From positions 1,407,405 through 1,471,404 of the forward strand of contig CM019700.1 of assembly GCA_009760885.1 (NCBI GenBank): 64,000 bases of DNA. The letters are read 5' to 3'. The notes beneath the pieces were generated by a model. That model was given only the letters and a program-made list of their open reading frames with translations, searched no databases and was not told the origin of the DNA. The DNA comes from Achatina immaculata. Taxonomy: Eukaryota; Mollusca; Gastropoda; Stylommatophora; Achatinidae. A program made the position numbers and the translations under genes. Of this stretch, positions 1 through 10,084 are shown one piece after another (positions within the stretch are counted from its first letter, which is position 1; every line of letters starts with the position of its first letter).

Positions 1-178
1 AAGATTAGGAAGGATGGAATGCGCTGAAATGACTGGTTCAAGACAGGTATGAATGGATGAAACATTTCCTTGTCATATAAGGTATTAGGCGACGAATGCC
101 AGCCTTCTTCAACTCGCTGTACACAGTGAGCAAGTTGAAGATATTGTCCTGACACGTTACAGGTTCCTATTTGGGGAT

Positions 179-623
179 GGCATCATTTAAATGTAGCATT
201 GCCATGGATGGCACAAATCTGAAACAAGTTGATAGATTCAAGTACGTAGAAATGATTATAACAAATGATGGGAAATGTCACAACGAAATAAAAAGCAGAC
301 GTGCTCAAGCCAAGTCAGCATTCCAGACAATGAGACACATCTTGTGCAACAGATCCATATCATGGAAACAAGATTCCAAGTACTTAAATGTTACATCGAG
401 CCAATTTTGTTTTATAGATGTGAAGCATGGTCTACAAATAAGAGAGTACGGCGAGAATTGGAGGCCATGGAAATGTGGTTTATAAGAAGGACGTTGAAGT
501 CTTAAGAGAGGCTGGAGTTAAAAAGCAAATTATTGTAAAGATCAGAGGCAGACATGCGAGATTTATAGGACATTTCCTGAGAGGAGGAAAATTGGAACAC
601 CCTGTGGCAACTGGAAAAGTTAA

Positions 624-668
<45 letters not shown>

Positions 669-790
669 AGTTACTGGATGGGCTGTCAGTGTGGCTAGGA
701 AGAAAGTCACCGGCGGATCTCATAATCAAGTCTAAAGACAGGGAATTGTGGAGAGAAATGATCGCCTACGCCACGCGGCACGGCACTTGA
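179..790 (+). mobile_element. LINE family A, copy A1: C-terminal reverse transcriptase tail, broken
   Basis: This is the 3' part of an RTE-like non-LTR retrotransposon ORF2. In one frame it reads a thumb and post-RT segment (NLKQVDRFKYVEMIITNDGK, then RAQAKSAFQTMRHIL). A second frame continues with EAWSTNKRVRRELEAMEMWF and a third with ARFIGHFLRGGKLE, ending near ELWREMIAYATRHGT and a stop. The same string of motifs, in the same order, is seen in copies A3 (25.1 kb) and A4 (26.9 kb), which supports the assignment. At least two frameshifts are present. Relative to A4, the segment after MWFIRR that should contain PWTAKKTNK is missing. The RT catalytic core is absent, so this is a 5'-truncated dead copy. 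Confidence 0.8.
626..669. repeat. (GA)n microsatellite inside LINE A1
   Basis: An almost pure GA run lies in the frame that encodes the arginine-rich stretch of the LINE (GERERER). Copy A4 has a (CT)n run at the equivalent place on the opposite strand, so the run probably grew from the Arg/Glu codons of the element. Confidence 0.85.
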
Positions 791-899
791 ATTGAGTCAT
801 TTAGAAATGGATTAAAAAAAATTATTTTCGATACTACTTTGAAGTGCTGCCTGCAAACCTATGTATCTTTCGCGGCGCACTAGTATCTCCTTAGTAACT

Positions 900-1215
900 T
901 TGGTTGCTAGAGATATATAAAGCAATGTCTGGAAGCTACGGAAATGTGGATTCTTAGAAATGTGTTGAAGAGACCACGGACGGCAAGAAAATCAAATTAA
1001 GAGGTTCTGAGGCAGACTGATACGAGAAGTCAAATAATTACAACAGTCAGGAAATGACAGTTTAAATTTACGTGACAACAGGAAAGTCAGGGGGAGAAAA
1101 GAGGCTGAAGTAGACCAGGAGAGAAAGAGGACACCTGAACAACACCTGAGACAACACAAAGCAGAGGGTTGTGGAGAGTTATGACCGTCAACGCCAGTAG
1201 GCGCGGCACAAGGTA
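900..1215 (+). mobile_element. LINE family A, copy A2: strongly decayed 3' end
   Basis: Disjointed pieces match the end of family A: LEATEMWILRNVLKRPRTARK, a repeat of the basic tract, and a terminal segment equivalent to LWREMIANASRHGT (here near 1171-1213). Stops and frameshifts are frequent. It follows A1 in the same orientation with about 110 bp between them. Confidence 0.6.
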
Positions 1216-2261
1216 GATCAGGCTGCTGTGACACACCGGCGGACGGTCACTGATATAAAGGGCTGGAGGAAATGGAAGAGACATACTACCAGCTATGATA
1301 TGTGCTTCTGCTTAAACCTTGACTTTTCTTCCATCCCCTCTCTATCAATCCCGACTCGACCGAAACCCTTCTATTCATATGAATTGTCCTTGTATGATAT
1401 TCATTTTCCTTTTATTCACTATCAGCCATGTTTGCGCAAAATACTTCGACGTGTCTCGCCAAGCAGAAGCATAATATCTATCTCCTGAGACGGGATTTCC
1501 CCAGCACCAGCGTGCACGGTAGCTTTTTTTACATCTGTCTTGTCTGGAGAGGGTCAATGCCCGGATCATGACCTCACAGCCCTTGCCTGTCATGCGAGTA
1601 GGTCACCACAATCAGCCAACCACCCGCTTAAATCTTGATTACCATCAAGCCAGAAAACTGTTATAGCTGTCATTAGTTTGGCTATCTCTGATGACCGTGT
1701 CAGTGGAGCGTAAACATTGCTGATAGTCAGGTTTTATAACATGTGAATCATGAATCAGAATGAAGCCACCGGTAGCCCACATCTCCCACATCTCCCACAT
1801 CTCCCACATCCACCACTGTTGTCAATGACTCATCTTTTGCGCTGGTTTTCTCCCTTGGTTCAACCTTCCCGGGCTTAGCTGCCCTTAAAAAAAAAATTGT
1901 TTTAAAATGAGAAATTCTGATAAAATTGTTCGCTGATTTTTTAAATACAAGAGATGTTTTTTTTTTTTCGAGGGGAAAAACCATAGTGAAAAGCACAGGG
2001 AAATTAAACCCAGATCTTCCATCAATAAATTTGATAACAGTGATGAATACGAGGGGGTTGAGGGCTCATGGTTTAGATCAAATTCTGCATTCTGAATCGA
2101 GCATTGCTCTGTGTTTTGGAATCACAGGTATGCCCCCATGTGATCTAGTGTTCCATTTGATAGATATATCACATTGGGTTTTTTTTTTTTTTTAGTATTT
2201 TCTGTTTCAAGTCAATGGCCGCCGTACTTCTCTGATCGGTTGGTGAAGTTTACTATAGATT
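1216..2261. other. No gene seen; low-information intergenic stretch
   Basis: No open frame with recognisable content. A short run of about four 9-10-bp units (CCCACATCT) lies at 1778-1812. Homopolymer T/A runs occur at 1887-1897, 1956-1968 and 2179-2194. Confidence 0.5.
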
Positions 2262-2590
2262 CATTCATCATCATCATTCATTTGCATGTCCCTTGCGGAA
2301 CTTTGCTTCCCTGACAGCACTCCTGTAGGCCTCTCGGTTGTGAGAAAGATGGCCTGCTACTGATGCATCCATTTGCAGATCATCAACGATGTCTTGCAGC
2401 CATCTTCGCCTTGGTCTTCCTCTCTTTCTTTTTCCCATTATGTACCCTTCCAAGATGGTCTTCTCTAGATTATCATGACGTTTAATGTGTCCAAAATATT
2501 TAAGTTTTCTCTCTTTAATCCTCTTTACTAGCCAGCCTTCTTCAGTATTAAGCTCTTGTAGTATAGATATATTTGTTTTTTTTTTAACTA
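2262..2590 (-). mobile_element. LINE family B, copy B1: 3'-terminal ~300 bp
   Basis: Reverse-strand translation gives pieces of a LINE C-terminal tail seen six times in this window: LQELNIEEGWLVKRI, YFGHIKRHDNLEKT, GKRKRGRPRRRWLQD and REAYRSAVREAKF. The element's 3' side is at the left, with an (ATGA)n-type tail (CATTCATCATCATC on the + strand). Homology to other B copies stops near 2590, next to an A/T-rich string. Known of the family: this basic GRPRRRWLQD tail is typical of the end of RTE-like ORF2 proteins. Confidence 0.8.
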
Positions 2591-2704
2591 TAGATTATTT
2601 ATGGAAATATAATGAGTTGGGAGGAAGGGGGGGGGGGGGTAATCCCTCTTTCAGAATATTCTGGACGCTCGTTGATGATTCCAGTCAGTGATGGGCTCTG
2701 AGCA

Positions 2705-3015
2705 TTTAGACTATCATCATCATCGTCATCGTCATCATCATCATCATCATCATCATCACCATCTTCTGTGCCGTCTCCCCACAGAAGGTCGGCTGTAATG
2801 AGTATCCAGTTTATTCTGTTCCTTACTTTTGTAGTGTACTCAGCCAAACTGGTTCCTGTCCATGCCTTGACGCTGTCCATCCATCTGCGCCGCTGTCGTC
2901 CTCTGGTTCCTCTTTCCTTCGATCTTGCCCTCAGGTAGAGTCTTCATTATGATGTTATGCCGCCTTGACGTGCCCTAAGTATCTCTTCTCAGTTCCCACT
3001 GATCTGGCAATGAGG
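2705..3015 (-). mobile_element. LINE family F: C-terminal tail with trinucleotide tail
   Basis: Reverse-strand reading gives YLGHVK, then EGKIEGKRNQRTT, then DSVKAWTGTSLAEYTTKVRN and LLWGDGTED. This matches the closing part of RTE-like ORF2 (RNR.W..L near the end, then GDGTE). It runs directly into a (GAT)n tail. Frameshifts separate the pieces. Only one copy of this family is present here. Confidence 0.7.
2712..2763. repeat. (ATC)n/(GTC)n microsatellite, tail of LINE F
   Basis: About 50 bp of TCA/TCG triplets lie directly at the 3' end of the LINE F reading frame. On the reverse strand it reads as poly-Asp. Confidence 0.85.
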
Positions 3016-3168
3016 GGACTGAACTCTTCACCTGTGTCAAAAACTGTATGAGTATGTATTATATGTTGCTTCAGAAGAGGTTGTGGAAGGTATTTGTGTA
3101 CGATTTTTAGATAAAGACTGAAATCATGTCCCCTATGGGTAATTATTAGCCGCTTAAAGAGATTGGCA
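3016..3168. other. Short spacer without recognisable feature
   Basis: A unique-looking spacer between LINE F and the 33-bp array. No frame or repeat was recognised. Confidence 0.4.
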
Positions 3169-3690
3169 TGACAATGAGCGAGTTTGACAGCGAGTGAGGT
3201 TGACAGTGACTGAGGTTGACAGTGAGTGAGGTTTTACAGCGAGCGAAGTTGACAGTGAGTGAGGTATAACAGCGAGCGAGGTTGGCAGTGAGTGAGGTAT
3301 GACAGCGAGCGAGGTTGACAGTGAGTGAGGTATGACAGCGAGCGAGGTTGACAGTGAGTGAGGTATGACAGCGAGCGAGGTTGACAGTGAGTGAGGTATG
3401 ACAGCGAGCGAGGTTGACAGTGAGTGAGGTATGACAGCGAGCGAGGTTGACAGTGAGTGAGGTATGACAGCGAGCGAGGTTGACAGTGAGTGAGGTATGA
3501 CAGCGAGCGAGGTTGACAGTGAGTGAGGTATGACAGCGAGCGAGGTTCACAGCGAGCGAGGTTTACAAAGAGTGAGGTATGACAGCGAGCGAGGTTTACA
3601 AAGAGTGAGGTATGACAGCGAGCGAGATATGACAGTGAGCGAGATATGACAGCGAGCGAGATATGACAGCGAGCGAGATATGACAGCAGG
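3169..3690. repeat. Minisatellite, 33-bp unit (two 16-17-bp halves)
   Basis: The unit is GACAGCGAGCGAGGTT plus GACAGTGAGTGAGGTAT, about nine regular copies at 3230-3550 with degenerate half-units on both sides. Because 33 is divisible by three, reverse-strand frames stay open (LARCHTSLTVN per unit in one frame, PRSLSYLTHCQ in another). I regard these frames as by-products of the unit length. Confidence 0.95.
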
Positions 3691-3784
3691 AGGGTGTGGT
3701 AGGAGATCTCTGAAAGTTTCCTGGATGTGTCACTCTCACAAGTTACATTTTTTTTACAGTATTTTGCACTTTTTTCCCGTTCCA

Positions 3785-4290
3785 TCGAGTACTTTCTTGT
3801 TCTTATCTTTCAGCTGAAAGTTTTGCTATTCTTATCTTTCCATTTAATGCTTTGCTGTTCTTATCTTTCGGTAAAGCACTTTGCTTTTTTATCTTTCCAT
3901 TCAGTATTTTATTATTCTTATCTTTCAAATTAGTACAATGCTCTTTTTATCTTTCCAATTAGTGCTTCGTTTTTTTTCCCTTTTTTTCTTTTGATCTTTC
4001 TACACTCTTCTTATCTTCCCACTTGCTACTTTGCTTTTCTTATCTTTCCATTCATTACTTTACTTTTCTTATCTTCGCACTTACTACTTTGCTTTTCTTA
4101 TCTTCGCATTGAACACACTGGTCTTTTTATCTTCCCACTCAGAACTTCCCTCTTCTTATCTTTCCATTCAATAGTCTTCTTACCCTCCCTCTCGGTCTTT
4201 TGTTCTTCTTGTCTTTCCAGTCAATACTCTCTCTTCTTATCTTCTTATCTTCCTACTCTCTTCTACGCTCTGTTTATCTTCTTATACTTT
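3785..4290. repeat. Degenerate pyrimidine-rich tandem repeat
   Basis: Irregular 35-40-bp units are built around CTTATCTTTCCATTCA and TACTTTGCTTTT. Units are diverged, which suggests an old array. Confidence 0.75.
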
Positions 4291-4608
4291 ATCTTGTATG
4301 GTCTTGAGAACCCTTGTCTGGAGACAACGAGATCAGAAAAAAAACTCCCAGAGTTCCTTGTTGTTTGCGTGCCGGAAAGAAAAACGGTTTCCATTTTTAA
4401 TTCTTGACGTCACAAAGACACTGAAATGTTTAACTCTTTGACAACGCACCGGAAAATTGACGACGTCTACAAGAAGTAGTGTCTCGACGGAATTTAAAAT
4501 TTAGTAACAGAAATCCGTAAAAGTGTCTTTATCTGTCACGCTAGGGGAAAGCAATTTCGTCTCTGCATTGTCAGAAGCATTAGCAACGTATAAAAATTCA
4601 TTTTGTCC
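4291..4608. other. No gene seen
   Basis: No recognisable frame or repeat. The stretch separates two minisatellites. Confidence 0.4.
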
Positions 4609-5020
4609 CAGGAGGCTTATGTTGTATATTCTGCAGAAGCCTGAGGGTTATGTTGTATATTTTGCAGAAGCTTGAGGTTATGTTGTATATTTTGCAGAAG
4701 CTTGAGGGTTATGTTGTATATTTTGTAGAAGCTTGTGGGTTATGTTGTATATTTTGTAGCAGCTTTAGGGTTATGTTGTATATTTTGTAGCAGCTTGAGG
4801 GTTATGTTGTATATTGTGTAGAAGCCTGAGTGTTATGTTGTATATTCTATAGAAGCTTGAGGGTTATGTTGTATATTTTGCAGAAGCGTATGGGTTATGT
4901 TGTATATTTTGTACCAGCTTGAGGGATATGTTGTATATTTTGTAGAAGCTTGAGGATTATGTTGTATGTTGTGTAGAAGCTTGAGGGTTATGTTGTATAT
5001 TTTGTAGAACCTTGTGGATT
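4609..5020. repeat. Minisatellite, ~31-bp unit
   Basis: About thirteen copies of GCTTGAGGGTTATGTTGTAT followed by ATTTTGTAGAA, with scattered substitutions. Confidence 0.95.
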
Positions 5021-5164
5021 TTGCGTAATTTGAATGGGCATTAAAAAACACTTTAAATATGAATGACCTTAATGTGCTTGAATTCATCCATGAAAAGAAC
5101 ATAAAATGAAAAAAATACTGCTTCTTAATATGTGCAGATTACTAATACTACATAAATATGATGT

Positions 5165-5335
5165 GTGACATTTAATCGCCCGACATTTAATCACTCGGAC
5201 ACTTAATAAAGCGACACTTTCATCTGTCGGGCACATAATCACGCGAAAGTTGATTACTCACACAATTAATAATCGCTTTTAATCACTCGGACACTTAATC
5301 ATTTAGACACTTAATCACGCGAAAGTAATCACTTT
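5165..5335. repeat. Short degenerate repeat of ~16-20 bp
   Basis: Repeated words such as AATCACTCGGACACTT and TTAATCACGCGAAAGT recur with variable spacing. A C-run follows at 5344-5357. Confidence 0.7.
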
Positions 5336-5357
5336 AAACTTAACCCCCCCCCTCCCC

Positions 5358-5588
5358 TCAAAATAAAATGAAAACGACAGTATTAATTCTTTAAACAAAA
5401 ACACCAACCACTGAAACACATTCAATTGTAATCAAAGACAAATTTATGAGCCATATAATTTTATATCTAAAACTGGTCACCTTTATAGTTTTGATTCGAA
5501 GTTATATACATATAGACCTAGAAAACCGTAGCAGAAAATATTGTCAACCACAGCATACAATATGTAAATGTTATTGTCTTGTGCTATC
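5358..5588. other. No gene seen
   Basis: AT-rich spacer with no recognisable protein or repeat. Confidence 0.35.
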
Positions 5589-5589
5589 T

Positions 5590-5700
5590 CCCTGTAGCTG
5601 CGAGCTGATGTTCTTTGCAGCCGATGCTGTGAAGATGTTGAGGTACATCATCGTATTGGCTTGAGAGCGGGTTATGACAGCTGTTTTTTTTTCAGTCCCG
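5590..5700 (+). repeat. Dispersed repeat X, copy 1
   Basis: Similar by eye to 60845-60955 and, more weakly, to 40730-40800. Shared words are GCAGC, a GAAGATG core, GGCTTG.GAGCGGGT and a closing CAGCTGTT..TTTCAGTC. Nature unknown. Confidence 0.55.
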
Positions 5701-5701
5701 G

Positions 5702-5748
5702 TCAGTCAGTCAGTCAGCCAGTCAGTCAGTCAGTCAGTCAGCCAGTCG
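5702..5748. repeat. (AGTC)n microsatellite
   Basis: Tetranucleotide run CAGT/CAGC at the 3' end of LINE copy B2, presumably its tail. Confidence 0.85.
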
Positions 5749-6023
5749 TTTGTTAGTCCCTTACGGAACTTTGTCCCCCCTAACAGCTCTCCTGTAGGCC
5801 ACCCGGTTGTAAGCAAGATGCCCTGCTGCTGATGCGTCCATTCGGAGATTATTAACGATGTCTTGCAGCCACTTTCACCTTGGTCTTCCTCTCTTTCTTT
5901 TTTCCCATTATATATCCTTTCAAGACGATCTTCTTTAAATTATCGTGACGTTTAATGTGTCCAAAATATTTGAGTTCTCTGTTTAATCTTCTTTACTAGC
6001 CAACCTTCTTGAATATTAAGTTC

Positions 6024-6070
<47 letters not shown>

Positions 6071-6089
6071 TCTTTTTTTGTGTCCATGA
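5749..6089 (-). mobile_element. LINE family B, copy B2, 3' part
   Basis: Reverse-strand B tail, from the terminal segment (REAKF...) back to the start of the LQELNIE block near 6030. There an (AT)n run (6031-6069) replaces the TATATCCATA stretch seen in other copies. The element continues upstream beyond the mariner at 6857-7025, so it was split by the mariner insertion. Confidence 0.75.
6031..6069. repeat. (AT)n microsatellite
   Basis: About 19 AT dinucleotides lie at the position where intact B elements read ATATATCC. Probable expansion of element sequence. Confidence 0.9.
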
Positions 6090-6091
6090 TA

Positions 6092-6142
6092 CGAGGGTCA
6101 TACAGAAAGTCGCGAGCAATTTTTTTTAAATCAGAATTTTTA
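6092..6142. repeat. Mariner left terminal inverted repeat
   Basis: CGAGGGTCATACAGAAAGTC and following bases match the reverse complement of 6805-6854 with a few differences. Confidence 0.88.
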
Positions 6143-6692
6143 GACACAGAAAATATAAATGTATCGCCTTTTCTGCATCCTTTTCTTAACTTGTTAACAT
6201 AATTTCCATTTCTCTGCACACTTTTTCCTATCGCTCTGTAAGTTTGAAAATACCCTCCCGGTAGAATTCCGTTCCAGCTGACCGACGGCACAGACGCACT
6301 GCTTTCTAGACGTTTTCTCCTGTGGGACCCAGCGGGCACATACTTTTCTATAGCCTAGGGTTTCAATCATTTCCTGTACTGCATTGTGTCCTATTCCAAG
6401 GTTTGCAGCGATTTCAGATACTATGACACATCTGTCTTCTTTAATGATGTCGTCAACGCTTTCCATGTTGCGTTCAGTAGAGGCAGTTCGAGGGCGACCA
6501 CTGCGAGGCATATATTGATGCTCGTGCTTCCATCTTTGAAATGTTTCACCCACTTCCTAACACTGCTAGCACCTATACACACATCCCCATAAACAAATTG
6601 AAGTCTTTGATGAATTTCAGCAGCAGGGATTTCCTCTTTAACGAGGAACTCAATAACAGCACTTTGACAAAGGAAACTTCAGCACCCGCCAT
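6143..6692 (-). pseudogene. Mariner transposase remnant, DNA-binding domain only
   Basis: Reading from an ATG at 6692 on the reverse strand: MAGAEVSF, then after a frameshift AVIEFLVKEEIPAAEIHQRL and SSVRKWVKHFKDG, then after a second frameshift MPRSGRPRTAS and VSEIAANLGIGHNAVQEMIE, ending in YRKVCARWVPQ. This is the paired helix-turn-helix and GRP(R/S)TA linker typical of mariner transposases, which binds the terminal repeats. After WVPQ the sequence jumps to a C-terminal-like piece (SWNGILPG...NGNYVNKL), so the catalytic aspartates are absent. With two frameshifts it cannot make a continuous protein as read. Confidence 0.85.
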
Positions 6693-6804
6693 TTTTTAAA
6701 TGCTCCGCGTGGTCACGTGACACACGTTGGTGACGTCATGTGACCTCTACATGAAGTGCAAAGGATGCAGGGTAAGGTGATACATTTATATTTCATCTAT
6801 CTAT

Positions 6805-6854
6805 AAATTCTGATTTTAAAAAAAGTTTGCTCACGACTTTCGGTATGACCCTCG
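6805..6854. repeat. Mariner right terminal inverted repeat
   Basis: Mirror of the left repeat, ending GACTTTCGGTATGACCCTCG and followed by TA. Confidence 0.88.
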
Positions 6855-6856
6855 TA

Positions 6857-7025
6857 TATGAAGAACTTTTCTGTATCATTTACATTCAAAGGCATTTATG
6901 TGTTTCTCATCTGTTTTGTTAAGTGCCCATGTCTCACAGGTATATGTTACAATGGGAAAGATGCGTCCTCTTAAAAATCGTATTTTCGTAGATCTCTCTA
7001 TTCCCTTACAGCTTCTTTAGTTGTT
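6857..7025 (-). mobile_element. LINE family B, copy B2, 5' part
   Basis: Reverse strand reads RIFPIVTYTCETWALNKT and EKHINAFECK, the post-RT segment seen in B3 (20.5 kb) and B6 (41.0 kb). Homology begins at the CAACTAAAGAA word near 7025, close to where B3 also begins. Confidence 0.75.
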
Positions 7026-7137
7026 TCATCTCTTTGGCGGCGTGAGGCTCACGTCAGATCGGCTGCAGCTACTGAAGTGGCTGTTTATTTGTTTGTGAGC
7101 GGTTTGCTTTGTGTCTTTTCGTTTTCTTCTTAACTTT

Positions 7138-7562
7138 GTGATTAATACCTCCCTTTCAGTGCAGCATATGCAGCGACCTACGTTTAAGACCTCCCTTTCA
7201 GTGCAGTATATGCAGCGATCTACGTTTAAAACCTCCCTTTCAGTGCAGCATATGCAGCGACCTACGTTTAAGACCTCCCTTTCAGTGCAGTATATGCAGC
7301 GATCTACGTTTAAAACCTCCCTTTCAGTGCAGTATATGCAGCGACCTACGGTTAAGACCTCCCTTTCAGTGCAGTATATGCAGCGATCTACGTTTAAAAC
7401 CTCCCTTTCAGTGCAGTATATGCAGCGATCTACGTTTAAGACCTCCCTTTCAGTGCAGTATATGCAGCGACCTACGGTTAAGACCTCCCTTTCAGTGCAG
7501 TATATGCATCGACCTACGGTTAAGACCTCCCTTTCAGTGCAGTATATGCAGGGGTCCACGTT
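7138..7562. repeat. Minisatellite, 42-bp unit, open on both strands
   Basis: Ten copies of ACCTCCCTTTCAGTGCAGTA plus TATGCAGCGATCTACGTTTA and AR. The unit is 14 codons. The + strand reads TSLSVQYMQRSTFK repeated (172-residue frame 7111-7629). The - strand reads CIYCTEREVLNVDR repeated (192-residue frame 7026-7604). Two unit variants (GATCTACGTTTA and GACCTACGGTTA) alternate irregularly, a sign of unequal exchange. No signal peptide or domain is recognisable. Confidence 0.95.
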
Positions 7563-8466
7563 TAAAAAAAAAAGACAGTGTTTCAGTTTAATAGATAATT
7601 TCAAATTGCATCGTCAGTATGAAGCCTAAATTGATGTATCTGCAGTGTGTATCTTATAGTCCATAATAATGTCCTTTTCTCCACTTTCTTTCATTAGTTT
7701 TTCACTAGTTTTGCTGAAGAACAGTTAACTGTTTTAGCTCGTTCGTTACTTTCTGCACGTAGCAGGTATCGACCATCTGCCCAGTCTTTCCGTGCCCGTG
7801 TCTTTTTTTTTTTGGGGGGGGGGGCAATACTTAAGCTCTTCTGTCACAAAATAACATCTATGGGCTATTTAAATGCAGGTATCATATTTCTCATTACCTA
7901 TACCCCTCAACCAGCGTGGGGGCCTTTCGACCAGTTCTACGGAGCGTTAAGGCTCCTTGGTCTCATGTAGGATTAGTGGTACAGAAAAACTGAACTGTTA
8001 CTTTACTCGTAGGCCAACTTAATAGTTTTCTCAGCGGGTGGTATCGATGAAGCCTCACCGTACATGCCTGTTCGATATTATCCATGTATTCTTTTTACCT
8101 CTGCAATAACAAAAGTAATTTTCAGTTACACAGTCTGCGATTATTTTTTTTTCATGACCTTTAGGGGTACAATAACAGTAAATAAAGGAGTAAAGAACAA
8201 AAAATTAATCACCTCAGCTTTGGCCTATAGAGGGTTAATAGTTCTGCGGAAAGCAGAAAAATCCTGCAAATGTTAAAAGTAATTATGAGATGGATAAAGG
8301 ATTGTTGAAAACTGATTTATGCGTCCGGATTATGTGACGCAGTGAGATTAAGTTGCAAGCTCATTTGATTGAGGTTTTGTGACGCAGTTCTGGAGGTTTG
8401 AGGTTACGCGACCCAGGTTCAGGGGGTTAGATTACTGGGACGCGCTTGCAAGTCAACAGCCGCAGT
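7563..8466. other. No gene seen
   Basis: Unique-looking DNA with T and G homopolymers at 7802-7824. No recognisable frame. Confidence 0.4.
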
Positions 8467-8712
8467 GATTTTTTTTTTTTTTAGTGATTTTCTGGGTGGA
8501 TCACATGCACACTCGGTTTTGTTAGTTTTATTATTTTTTTAGGTTATTTTCTGGGTGGATCACATGCACACTCGGTTTTGTTAGTTTTATTATTTTTTTA
8601 GGTTATTTTCTGGGTGGATCACATGCACACTCGGTTTTGTTAGTTTTATTATTTTTTTAGGTTATTTTCTCGGTGGATCACATGCACACTTGGTTTTGTT
8701 AGTTTTATTATT
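8467..8712. repeat. Minisatellite, ~60-bp unit
   Basis: Four nearly identical copies of a unit containing TTTCTGGGTGGATCACATGC, ACACTCGGTTTTGTTAG and TTTTATTATTTTTTTAGGTTA. The high similarity suggests recent amplification. Confidence 0.95.
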
Positions 8713-10084
8713 ATCATAATTTTTTTACGGAAAGTGTACAAAGAAGTTTCGGGTGTTAACTTGTGCCTGTGCTATAGGCTTGATTTGCTTTCATTTAGAT
8801 AATAAACGTGTTCATATCCAGCTTTTTAACAACGCGCATTCTTAGTGTATGGTATCAGATAAAAACATATGATCAAGTTTGAATTTCATATTAACTATAT
8901 GAACTATATGAAATTCAACCACTTGCTTTGTTGGATTGCTCAGTTTTTTTTTTCTGTAATGTAATATCAGTTTTTGTCACTTACAATCACAAATGAGTTT
9001 AAGACATCAAGACACAGATTTTGAAAGACGCGCTAGAAGCGAGAATAAGACGGTCGACCATGATGGAAGTTAGATTATGTACTTTCTGGATTCTAAGGTA
9101 GTCCAAGTGTAGGATCTTTCGACAGTACGTGGTTTTCGGTAGTATTGAGTTTTACTCATAATCTGCTTGGCCTGTAATAGGTTTACATTTTAAATTGGTT
9201 TGTAAGATCTTTGGATTATAATATATAGGGCAGGGATTCTTCAACCGAGTAAACCAAATGATGGAGGCCAAGGAGTCCCTTCCCTCAACAATTTCTGTCT
9301 ACAAAACAACAACAAAAATCTTTGTTAGATCAGAATTTTACTTTACCTGTTCCGTCCCTTAACTCTTTTATTCTTGAAATAATTTCCATATTAAAAATAT
9401 AATTTTAAAAAACGCGGTCTTCTTTCTGTTAGTTTGATCGAGTGATTTTGATTTATGGAATAATTGATTATTGATAACTATGTAACTGTAAATCTGTGTT
9501 CCTTCCAGCAAACCCTGTGATGTGTGCATGTTTCAAGAGCTAGAATGGGCTCAAGGAAACAGTTAATGGGCACCCCCTGCTTAATGAAGACATATGCAAT
9601 TCCTACCACGTATATGTCATATCGAAGGAACTCATCAGATTCTTGCCACAACCTTCTAGAAAGAGATGGTTAAGATCGAAGTCAGCTGTGTTCTGTTAGA
9701 CTTAGCCCTCATACTGAATCAATCCATTTTGTTTCTTTAGTAGCTTTCATTTTTTAAAAGAGATCGAACATAGTGTAGTAATTATAGGAAATCCTGTGAA
9801 TACATGAGAGAGACAAAGCTACCGTTACTTGCGATTTGAGTAAATGGTATTTTAATAAACTATGGAAAGTGGAGTTTTCATGTGAGACAGTTTTTATTGG
9901 ACAAATACATAGACCTTTTCTCAACCTTCCAGGGAAAGAAAAGTTAGAAAGTCCCCAAAGAACCGCACGTGGTTCAGCACTGCCACGTTATAAAAATAAC
10001 AGTCAAAATTCTCTGGACATGTCATGAAGAGACAGAAATTAGGAAACGGTATAATTACTAACAACTTCAGTAGTACCTTAGTAC
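8713..10084. other. No gene seen
   Basis: AT-rich unique DNA. At 9229-9246 a single CAGGGATTCTTCAACC-like word resembles one hAT terminus, but I found no partner end. Confidence 0.4.

Larger units (their letters stand above)
6090..6856 (-). mobile_element. Mariner-family transposon, internally deleted, with both terminal inverted repeats
   Basis: Both ends carry a roughly 50-bp inverted repeat starting CGAGGGTCATAC.GAAAGTCG (left 6092-6142; right 6805-6854 on the other strand). TA lies outside each end (6090-6091 and 6855-6856), as expected for Tc1/mariner. The interior encodes, on the reverse strand, a mariner transposase N-terminus and a short C-terminal end but no catalytic DDD/DDE block, so about two thirds of the transposase is missing. 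It sits in LINE B2: joining 6089 to 6857 restores the B reading (...TTCTTCAT ATCATGGACAC...). Confidence 0.88.

Noticed and set aside
3234..3785. 183-codon reverse frame (RSLSYLTHCQP repeats) as a protein gene
   Set aside because: It lies entirely on the 33-bp array plus flank, competes with an equally open second frame, and has no domain or signal.
9229..9246. hAT terminus at CAGGGATTCTTCAACC
   Set aside because: No matching opposite end or 8-bp duplication within about 1 kb.
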